Source of the DNA: Archaeoglobus sp.
GTDB taxonomy: Archaea > Halobacteriota > Archaeoglobi > Archaeoglobales > Archaeoglobaceae
Reading direction: 5' to 3'
Length of the DNA stretch: 64,000 nucleotides
Assembly (NCBI RefSeq): GCF_017656475.1
Contig: NZ_JACDNT010000003.1
Span: 1-64,000, forward strand
The number at the start of each line of letters is the position of its first letter. Position 1 is the stretch's first letter. The translations under genes and the position numbers were made by a program. The notes under the pieces were generated by a model that saw nothing but the letters and a program-made list of their open reading frames with translations, was not told the origin of the DNA and made no database searches. Of the stretch, positions 28,134-35,742 are shown one piece after another.

Positions 28134-29198
28134 ATGCTCGGAAGCCTTGTGATGATAGGTGCTGGATTGGTTTTGATTTATTTAGGGATAGCCAAGAAAA
28201 TGGAACCCCTCCTCCTCGTCCCGATCGGGATAGGGGCAATTCTAGTCAACATTCCCTGTGCGGGGCTGGCTGAGGAGGGAAGCATTTTCGACCTCTTCCT
28301 GAAGTACCTCATCCACACTGAAATAGTCCCCCTGCTAATATTCCTCGGTTTGGGAGCTTTAACGGACTTCTCGCCTTTACTCGCAAATCCGAAAACGTTC
28401 TTGCTGGGCGCTGCAGCCCAGATTGGCATTTTTGCAGCCCTGATTGCCGCCCTATTTCTCGGCTTCACCCCGCAGGAGGCTGCATCAATAGGCATAATCG
28501 GCGGCGCTGACGGCCCGACGACGATTTACACAACAACGATCCTCGCCCCACACCTGCTCGCAGCTACAGCTGTTGCAGCCTACAGCTACATGTCTCTCGT
28601 CCCGATTATCCAGCCGCCCATCATCAAAGCACTCACGACGAGCAGGGAGAGAAAGATAAAGATGAAGCAGCTCAGAGTGGTGTCAAAGAGGGAGAAAATA
28701 ATCTTTCCGATTGCAACAATAATCATTTCCGGTTTCCTCGCCCCTAAAGCTCTCCCCCTTGTGGGAATGCTCATGACGGGCAACCTGTTCAGAGAGAGCG
28801 GTGTCACCGACAGGCTGGCGAAGGGGGCGAGTGAGGAGCTGATGAACATAATGACGATAATTCTCGGCCTCTCCGTTGGAAGCACGATGAGGGCAGAGAG
28901 TTTCCTCACTCAGAAAACACTTCTTGTCTTAGCTCTTGGAGTTGTTGCCTTTGCCGCAGCAACTGCAGGAGGTGTGCTGCTTGCCAAGCTGATGAACCTG
29001 TTTCTTGAGGAGAAGATCAACCCAATGATTGGTGCTGCAGGAGTTTCAGCTGTTCCAATGTCAGCAAGAGTCGTGCAGAGGCTCGCAGTCGAGGAGGATC
29101 CTTCAAACCACATTCTCATGCATGCGATGGGGCCGAACGTGGCTGGGGTTATCGGATCTGCGGTTGCTGCAGGAGTGCTGATTCAGCTTCTTGGCTGA
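28134..29198 (+). CDS. oadB: Sodium pump decarboxylase beta subunit (OadB-like)
   Basis: [63 protein letters not shown]; start at ATG 28134. Confidence 0.93.
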   Translation: MLGSLVMIGAGLVLIYLGIAKKMEPLLLVPIGIGAILVNIPCAGLAEEGSIFDLFLKYLIHTEIVPLLIFLGLGALTDFSPLLANPKTFLLGAAAQIGIFAALIAALFLGFTPQEAASIGIIGGADGPTTIYTTTILAPHLLAATAVAAYSYMSLVPIIQPPIIKALTTSRERKIKMKQLRVVSKREKIIFPIATIIISGFLAPKALPLVGMLMTGNLFRESGVTDRLAKGASEELMNIMTIILGLSVGSTMRAESFLTQKTLLVLALGVVAFAAATAGGVLLAKLMNLFLEEKINPMIGAAGVSAVPMSARVVQRLAVEEDPSNHILMHAMGPNVAGVIGSAVAAGVLIQLLG

Positions 29199-29340
29199 GC
29201 CTGAATCAGAATAAAAAGCTTTAGAGAAAAAGATTTTATAAATATTTGATTCTTTTATTTATTCACGAATTTCGAAATATTATGATGATAACAATAATAG
29301 AAACAGAAATCTATAAATAATTTGTAAATTTAATGTGGTT

Positions 29341-29592
29341 ATGGGAGAGAAAAGGTCGCGTTTCGAGATTTTCGTTGCCATTTTGAAAGTGACAGGCAGC
29401 GGGGCAAATATGACCAGGATAGTTTACGGTGCGAACATAAACTTCAAAATGGCTCAAAATTACATTGAATACCTTCTCGATAAAGATTTTCTTGTGTTAA
29501 CCTCAGAAAACGGGAAAAAGATATACAGCACCACTGAGAAGGGGAGAGATTTTGTAAAAAAATACGGTGAACTGGAAGTGTTAGCTGAGTAA
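29341..29592 (+). CDS. Winged-helix transcriptional regulator
   Basis: RSRFEIFVAILKVTGSGANMTRIVYGANINFKMAQNYIEYLLDKDFLVLTSENGKKIYSTTEKGRDFVKKY; archaeal HTH_45-like pattern. Confidence 0.8.
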   Translation: MGEKRSRFEIFVAILKVTGSGANMTRIVYGANINFKMAQNYIEYLLDKDFLVLTSENGKKIYSTTEKGRDFVKKYGELEVLAE

Positions 29593-29660
29593 ACCTCAGA
29601 GCATAAGTTCAGTAGCTATACTTCGAATTCTTTAAATATTCTTGCCACACAATTCAAACC

Positions 29661-29837
29661 ATGTTAAAAAATATTGACAAAATCCTGGAAATGATAAAAG
29701 ACAAAAGGCTGCCAAAAGAAAAGTTATCGCGAAAAGAACTCAATATTTTGCTTGAACTCGGATTGGTAGAAATAAAAGACGGAGAAATCGTGATTACTGA
29801 GTGGGGAGATAAGTTTCTGAACCTTCCTACTGAGTAA
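29661..29837 (+). CDS. Small winged-helix-like protein (58 aa)
   Basis: Own translation, not in ORF track: [58 protein letters not shown]; upstream TATA-like tttaaatatt at about 29631. Confidence 0.6.
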   Translation: MLKNIDKILEMIKDKRLPKEKLSRKELNILLELGLVEIKDGEIVITEWGDKFLNLPTE

Positions 29838-29950
29838 TCTTACTGAAAATCCTTTCTAATTTTGGCTTCTGATTTTATTTTCAAATATTATATATAACAT
29901 TTTGAACAACATATCTTATCGGCTGAATGCCGAGAAAGTGAGGTGAAAAA

Positions 29951-30541
29951 ATGAGAAAAATGCCATTGGGTATATTGGGAGCAATGGTGGCTCTGAGCCT
30001 TGTCATTGGTGTAAGCGCTACCTTTAGTGACTACAACGCAGATAGAAGCATCCACTGGAACATAACAACTGACGATACGGAGCTGATAGACCTGAAACCT
30101 ATTCAGCCCTATGCTTATATCGCTGACAACGGAGAGCTTGTAGTTGACTTCTCGCCCAACAACCCGAATTATCCGGGTTACGGCGATGGAATTAGCCCGG
30201 CAAGCGAGTACAACTTCAACGAGGTTTTTGCAGTGAGCAACCATCTCTGGGAAAACATGCCAATAGTTGTGAGAATTACATCATCCAACACGCACGTTGA
30301 ATTCTACTCACACGAGGGTGGAGTTTATGCGGTGGATGGTGGTGCAGCAGCAACAGCTTCAGACAGTGCCAGGGATGATGTGTGCTTCGTTCTTGGGCCA
30401 AACTCAGAGAAGAAGATTGGAATGGACCTCAGCGCTAACGGAGACAGTCCGGGAGATGTGTGGGATTTGACAATGACAGTGAAGGCCTACAGGCTTGGAA
30501 CAGAGCCTGCTGAGCTGAGTAACTGTGGACAGGTGATATAA
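29951..30541 (+). CDS. Secreted DUF1102-like protein 1
   Basis: Signal peptide MRKMPLGILGAMVALSLVIGVSA then TFSDYNADRSIHWNITTDDTELIDLKPIQPYAYI; contains SPNNPNYPGYGDG. Confidence 0.8.
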   Translation: MRKMPLGILGAMVALSLVIGVSATFSDYNADRSIHWNITTDDTELIDLKPIQPYAYIADNGELVVDFSPNNPNYPGYGDGISPASEYNFNEVFAVSNHLWENMPIVVRITSSNTHVEFYSHEGGVYAVDGGAAATASDSARDDVCFVLGPNSEKKIGMDLSANGDSPGDVWDLTMTVKAYRLGTEPAELSNCGQVI

Positions 30542-31071
30542 TGAAAAAGTTAGCAGGTCTTCTGCTTCTGATTGTTGGCTTAACGCTGACGATAGGGGCG
30601 GGAGCAAACTTTAGGTATTACGAAGCTGAAAGGAGCATAACCGTGAACATTACGTCAGATGACAACGAGTTCATCGATCTAACTCCATTGCAACCCTATG
30701 CCTACCTGAATAATGGAAAGTTGACCATTGAGATGTCACCCAACAACCCGAATTATCCGGGTTATGGTGACGGAATGAGCGTCAACACAATATACGTGTT
30801 TGAAGAGATGTTCAACGTAAGCAACGAGCTTTGGGAGAATGAAAATGGTGATTTCCCGGTTTGCGTGCAGATATCGATAAGTGATGGTGTTGAAGTCTTT
30901 GCCGGGGACTACGACAACCCAATTAGTGGTCCAGGAACGCAATTGCAGTTTACCGTGTACCATGACGAGCCAGTTCCAGTTGGATTCGTATTCAACAACA
31001 CCGACAAAGAAATGGGCGCACAACATGTTCAGATGAGTATTGTTGCCGTAGCAGGAGCTTGCGGTGAGTAA
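30541..31071 (+). CDS. Secreted DUF1102-like protein 2
   Basis: Signal peptide MKKLAGLLLLIVGLTLTIGAGA then NFRYYEAERSITVNITSDDNEFIDLTPLQPYAYL; SPNNPNYPGYGDG; clear paralogue of preceding ORF. Confidence 0.8.
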   Translation: MKKLAGLLLLIVGLTLTIGAGANFRYYEAERSITVNITSDDNEFIDLTPLQPYAYLNNGKLTIEMSPNNPNYPGYGDGMSVNTIYVFEEMFNVSNELWENENGDFPVCVQISISDGVEVFAGDYDNPISGPGTQLQFTVYHDEPVPVGFVFNNTDKEMGAQHVQMSIVAVAGACGE

Positions 31072-31105
31072 GCTCCCAACTTTAATTTTTTTATGAGGAA
31101 AGCAA

Positions 31106-31564
31106 ATGAAAAAAATCATAATTGCGATAATATTACTTCTCATAGCTCTCGGATTGAGAGCTCCAGCCATATCTGTCATGGCTGCAGATACCATTAGTGG
31201 AATTTTGCTTTACTCTACCTCACCCTACGCAAATAACGAGAACAACCTGACGATAGATATTACCGAAAACAACCCGAACTATCCGGGCTATGGCAATGGC
31301 CTGAGTCCGGGGTCAGTTTACAGATTTGATGACCTTTTAACCATAGAAAACAGCAACAGCTTTCCGGTTTGCGTTGAACTCGAGTCTCAGAGTGATCTGG
31401 TAAAATTTTACACTGACGGAGACTCTTTGCCAGCAATCAGCTTCACACTCGCTGTGAATGAAAGCATGTCTGTGGGTGTGGAGTTCAACGCAGCAGAGCT
31501 TGGACTGATGGAGGAGTATTACAGCATTCAGATACTGGAAGGCGGTTGCAATGAAACTGTCTGA
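31106..31564 (+). CDS. Secreted DUF1102-like protein 3 (divergent)
   Basis: N-terminal hydrophobic segment; TENNPNYPGYGNGLSPGSVYRFDDLLTIENSNSFPVCVELES parallels proteins 1 and 2. Confidence 0.75.
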   Translation: MKKIIIAIILLLIALGLRAPAISVMAADTISGILLYSTSPYANNENNLTIDITENNPNYPGYGNGLSPGSVYRFDDLLTIENSNSFPVCVELESQSDLVKFYTDGDSLPAISFTLAVNESMSVGVEFNAAELGLMEEYYSIQILEGGCNETV

Positions 31565-32573
31565 TATTCTCCTGCTCGTTTTACTGGCGTTCCTGCTGGC
31601 ATCAACAGCAGGATTCGTGCTTAACAGGCCAGTTCTGCTGTCTTACGTAACTTCAGACAGCATGACTCCAACTTTAAACAGAGGTGACCTTTTCCTCATA
31701 AATCCACTTGCAGAAGCAAAGCCGGACGACATAGTCGTTTTCAACCTGAACGGTCACTGGACAGTTCACAGAGTTGTGGCGGAGACTGATGGAGGTTACA
31801 TTACCAAAGGTGACCACAATATTGCCACAGACCAGCAGGGAGGTACGAACACGGTCAAAAGGGAGAGCGTTGCTGGAGTAGTTCCAATAATCTTTGGCAC
31901 TCCACTAAAAGTTCCAGAAGTTGGAAACTATATCCAGAAACTTTCTGGAACAACGATAAACATATTGTTGGCAGTTTTCATGATAATAGGCGGAGCGACG
32001 CTGTTAACAGGGAGGGGAGAAGAAAGGAAAAAGGAAAAGAAGGTTTACAGGCTGAGATACGAGACTCTCTATGTTGCAGTCTCAACAGTGTCGATTGCCA
32101 TGCTTCTTCTCTCCATACTGGCCACATGGGGGACTGCTGGTTTCAGCTATGCCTCAACCTTAGCAGGTGGTCAGAGGGAGGGATGGTATCTGCCCGATTC
32201 GGAGTTTGATAAGCAGATTGAGATAAAGAACAACGCCCTATTCCCGCTCATTTACGTTTTCAGTTTAGAAAGTGATAGGGCTGAATTGCAGGAATCAAGC
32301 AAAATTCTCTCAGCAGGGGAGAAGGCAGAATTGAACGTTCACGTTAAAGTTCCTTCAGAAACGAGAATTTATTATGACGAAATAGTGGTTCAGGCTTATC
32401 CGCTAATTCTTCCGTCGGAGATCATAATCAGAATGCACAGTTTAAGTCCTCTCCTACCGCTTGCAGCCTTCGCAATGGAGTTTGCGGTGGTTTTGAGTGT
32501 AATCTACTACGCAACAAATGCGGGAGAGGAGGAGGTTATAAGATTGAATAAAAGAAGGAGGTTGAAATTATGA
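31551..32573 (+). CDS. Signal peptidase I, ER/SipW-type (S26B), with extra C-terminal TM-extracytoplasmic-TM region
   Basis: YVTSDSMTPTLNRGDLFLINP (Ser), GHWTVHRVV (His in place of Lys), YITKGDHN (Asp); residues about 170-340 carry additional TMs and a beta-rich domain. Confidence 0.88.
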   Translation: MKLSDILLLVLLAFLLASTAGFVLNRPVLLSYVTSDSMTPTLNRGDLFLINPLAEAKPDDIVVFNLNGHWTVHRVVAETDGGYITKGDHNIATDQQGGTNTVKRESVAGVVPIIFGTPLKVPEVGNYIQKLSGTTINILLAVFMIIGGATLLTGRGEERKKEKKVYRLRYETLYVAVSTVSIAMLLLSILATWGTAGFSYASTLAGGQREGWYLPDSEFDKQIEIKNNALFPLIYVFSLESDRAELQESSKILSAGEKAELNVHVKVPSETRIYYDEIVVQAYPLILPSEIIIRMHSLSPLLPLAAFAMEFAVVLSVIYYATNAGEEEVIRLNKRRRLKL

Positions 32574-33400
32574 AAAAGTTAATATTAATTCTTGCAGCTA
32601 CTCTCGTGCTCGTTCTGGGGGCGAGCGGGAACTTCAGAGAGTATTATGGAGCGAGGGGTGTTGCCGTCAGCATCGCGGACAACAACAGCTCTTACATAGC
32701 ATTTGAATGTCCGGAAATAACGCTCTACTTGCAGAGCGGAGAAAGCTCAGGTGTAATTTCAGTTAGAAACAACCTTGGAGAGGACGCTGAGCTGTATTTC
32801 TCCACACCTGATGACATTTTAACATTCACCAATCCAACGTTTCTGTATGCAGGTGAGGAGAAGCTTGTTCAGGCTGAGTTCACAGGAGATCAGGGTGAAT
32901 ACACAATCCCGATAGATATCGAAGCGTTCTGGGCAAACGGCTCAGCCAGAATCCCTGCGTGCAGCGTTAAGGTTGTTGATCCGCTGGTAAAAATAAGCAA
33001 GATACTTTTCGAAGGGGACACAGAAGTTCCGCTGTTTGAGAGAGAGGTCTGGACGTTCAGAATTCTTGTTGAAAGTAAAATCGGGGGTAATTATACAATC
33101 CTTGACACAATCCCGGCAGAATTCGAGGTTCTGAGTATAACTTCATCCAGTGGCAGTCACACAGAGCATCATCCTGGAGTGGGAAGAAGCGGTGTGACTA
33201 AAATAGTATGGGAAGTCCACGTTGAAGGGTCAGAATTTATGGACGTTACGGTTGCAACGAAGCTCAACCCTGCAGGGAAGCAGGAGTTCACGAGTCCGGG
33301 AAGTTACAATCTTAACGATGGTGCGGAAATAAAGGGGCTTGGAATAGTCAGCAATCCCATCATCGTTAATGCAGTGAGAGGTGTTAATAATGGAGAGTAA
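32570..33400 (+). CDS. Secreted protein with Ig-like/DUF11-like domains and SipW-substrate-like N-terminus
   Basis: MKKLILILAATLVLVLGASGNFREYYGARGVAVSIADN...; overlaps the signal peptidase gene by 4 bp. Confidence 0.7.
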   Translation: MKKLILILAATLVLVLGASGNFREYYGARGVAVSIADNNSSYIAFECPEITLYLQSGESSGVISVRNNLGEDAELYFSTPDDILTFTNPTFLYAGEEKLVQAEFTGDQGEYTIPIDIEAFWANGSARIPACSVKVVDPLVKISKILFEGDTEVPLFEREVWTFRILVESKIGGNYTILDTIPAEFEVLSITSSSGSHTEHHPGVGRSGVTKIVWEVHVEGSEFMDVTVATKLNPAGKQEFTSPGSYNLNDGAEIKGLGIVSNPIIVNAVRGVNNGE

Positions 33401-34301
33401 GTATAAAAATATAGCCACGGTGGCGCTGTCAGTCACAGGGGTTCTGCTGGCTGTTATGGCTGTTTACGCGTTCTCAACGCCATCTGAGAACGTCAAAAAT
33501 GTTGTTGATGAGGTTGTTGTGCAGAAGGGGAACTTTGAGCATTATGCAACGCTCTCGAATGAATCAATTTACGGCAGGAAGGCGTCGCTTGATTACTATC
33601 CTGAGGGGATAACCGAGAGCATTGAAGGTGTTTACAGCTACACTGTAAGCCCTGAAAAGGTCGGAGAGTATAGAATGGTTGTAAAGACAACATACTACGT
33701 GCAGGAAGGCAGGAGCAAGGTTCAGGTCTGGGAGGAAACGCTGAGGGAAGAGCAGGGAGAATTTGTTGGAAACGTAACCATTCCAGTTACGCTGAACTTC
33801 GCCGAGATGAATGAAATGCTCAATGTGGTGAAAGATGGGACGGCATTGCCGAGACTTGCAGGAGTTACGGAAATCATTTTCACGGCAAACACCGAAAATG
33901 AGAGTTTTAACCACACAGTTACGCTGAATGAAGGTAGCAGCCTTTACAGCTTCTCAGATACATCGAAGAGCACAAGAACGGTTTACAGTACGAGAGAGGT
34001 TACGGAGAACAGCTTTGGCGGTGTCAGTGTGAACAACGCAAGGATATTCTATGCTGCGATGGCCATTTTTACTGCAATACCAGTTGCGGTGATCAACAGA
34101 GACTTGATAAGGAGGGAGAAGAAGAACCCACACGTCGTCAGCGGTAGAAGAGAGGGGGACAAAATTATACTTGAAAGTGAGGAAGACCTCAAAAAGGTTT
34201 TTGCAATGTCGGACAGCCCTGTAGTCAGAACGGAGATTGACGGTGTTGCTGTTTACTCGATAGTAGCAGAAGGTGTGGTTTACGAGTATCGGGAGCGGTA
34301 A
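33390..34301 (+). CDS. DUF5305-like membrane protein
   Basis: N-terminal TM, KGNFEHYATLSNESIYGRKASLDYYPEGITESIEGVYSYTV..., second TM AAMAIFTAIPVAVI and cytoplasmic tail; likely start ATG 33390. Confidence 0.65.
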   Translation: MESKYKNIATVALSVTGVLLAVMAVYAFSTPSENVKNVVDEVVVQKGNFEHYATLSNESIYGRKASLDYYPEGITESIEGVYSYTVSPEKVGEYRMVVKTTYYVQEGRSKVQVWEETLREEQGEFVGNVTIPVTLNFAEMNEMLNVVKDGTALPRLAGVTEIIFTANTENESFNHTVTLNEGSSLYSFSDTSKSTRTVYSTREVTENSFGGVSVNNARIFYAAMAIFTAIPVAVINRDLIRREKKNPHVVSGRREGDKIILESEEDLKKVFAMSDSPVVRTEIDGVAVYSIVAEGVVYEYRER

Positions 34302-34445
34302 TTTTAAAAACTCAATTTTTATTTTTCATATGATATCTTGAAAGACTTAACACGTAGTTGTAAAATTTATTCCACTAAGTTCCATTAGTCAGCCCTCTAA
34401 GAATCTATCTTCCTCGCAGAATTGGTAGTTATATAGTCGTTCATG

Positions 34446-34466
34446 GTGATAATTACAATTTATCAC
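34446..34466. promoter_or_regulatory. Inverted repeat GTGATAA-n7-TTATCAC upstream of acyl-CoA dehydrogenase, next to TATA-like element
   Basis: gtgataa ttacaat ttatcac: perfect 7-bp arms; followed directly by aatatataac. Confidence 0.45.
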
Positions 34467-34523
34467 AATATATAACGAAAAATTAAAAAATGGTTGTTAG
34501 TTGTGTGTTTTGGTGAGGATGAT

Positions 34524-35741
34524 ATGGAGTTGGAATTCAGCCAAGAGCACAGACTGTTTAGGGATAGCCTGAGGGAGTTTCTGGCAAAGGAAATAGAACC
34601 GATTGTAGATGAAAAGGAAAAGAAGGGGCCACTGACGAAGGATGAGGTTCTGGACCTTTATGCCAAATTCAAGAAGCTCGGAATTGGCTACGATCCGGAA
34701 AGTCTTTCAGTATACTTCGAAGACCCGTTTTATTACGGAATAGCAAGTGAGGAGATAAGCAGGGTTTGGGCGAGTCTAAACGTTGTTCTCGGGATGTCCT
34801 TCCCGGTTGTTTTTGTAAATCTCGCCTCAGAACAAACGAAAGAGGTGATGATGCCGAAGCTGGAGAAAAATCAGCTTATAGGGTGCTTGGCAGCTACAGA
34901 GCCTGAGGGGGGAAGCGATACAACCACAATGAAGACAACAGCAGAGCTTGACGGGGATGAGTGGGTTCTGAATGGCACAAAGACGTGGATCAGCAACGCC
35001 ACAATTGCTGATGTTGCATTGGTGGTGGCAACGAACAAGGAAACGGGAATGCAGGACATGTTTCTCGTTGATAGAGTTAACTCTCCCTTCGAGACGAGTG
35101 AGCTTCACAAGCTTGGATGGAGAGCATCACCGACAGGTGAGATATACCTCAAGAACTGCAGGGTGCCAAGGGAAAATGCCCTGAGCATAATGATTCAGAA
35201 GGCGTTGAGTGAGGGGACTATGGTCGAGTCTCTGCCCATCGCAGCCTCAATATCAAAACTTTACGCGTACATGTCTCCCCTAAGTGCTGTTTTCTGCTTG
35301 ATGCGTTCAGGGATGGCGTTAATGGCCACTGGAATCTCTCAGGCAGCGCTTGACGCTTCCGTAGCCTACGCAAAGCAGAGAAAAGCCTTCGGAAAGCCGA
35401 TAGGTAAGTTCCAGCTTATTCAGGACATGCTTTACAAGATGGCTGCTATAACTGAATCTTCAAGGCTGCTTGGCTACAAGGCGCTTTACATGATACAGAA
35501 AGGCGATCCCAAGGCAAGATACATGTCATCTCTGGCAAAGGGGTATGCTTGTGAGGGATGCGTGAAGGTTACCTATTACGGCATTCAGATACACGGCGGT
35601 CTTGGGCTCAGCGATGAATATCCGCTGGAGAGGTACTTCAGAGATGCGAGGGTTATGACAATTCCCGACGGCACAACGGAGATTCAGAAGCTCATAGTCG
35701 GCAGAGAGTTGCTTGGCAAGGGATTCTCGGCATATTCTTAG
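34524..35741 (+). CDS. acd: Acyl-CoA dehydrogenase
   Basis: MELEFSQEHRLFRDSLREFLAKEI...GCLAATEPEGGSDTTTMKTTA...AYAKQRKAFGKPIGKFQLIQ...YGIQIHGGLGLSDEYPLERYFRDARVMTIPDGTTEIQKLIVGRELLG. Confidence 0.93.
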   Translation: MELEFSQEHRLFRDSLREFLAKEIEPIVDEKEKKGPLTKDEVLDLYAKFKKLGIGYDPESLSVYFEDPFYYGIASEEISRVWASLNVVLGMSFPVVFVNLASEQTKEVMMPKLEKNQLIGCLAATEPEGGSDTTTMKTTAELDGDEWVLNGTKTWISNATIADVALVVATNKETGMQDMFLVDRVNSPFETSELHKLGWRASPTGEIYLKNCRVPRENALSIMIQKALSEGTMVESLPIAASISKLYAYMSPLSAVFCLMRSGMALMATGISQAALDASVAYAKQRKAFGKPIGKFQLIQDMLYKMAAITESSRLLGYKALYMIQKGDPKARYMSSLAKGYACEGCVKVTYYGIQIHGGLGLSDEYPLERYFRDARVMTIPDGTTEIQKLIVGRELLGKGFSAYS

Positions 35742-35742
35742 C

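Noticed and set aside
30140-30180. Repeated DNA acccgaattatccgggt in two DUF1102-like genes as a possible regulatory or recombination site
   Set aside because: Fully explained by the shared NPNYPGY coding motif.
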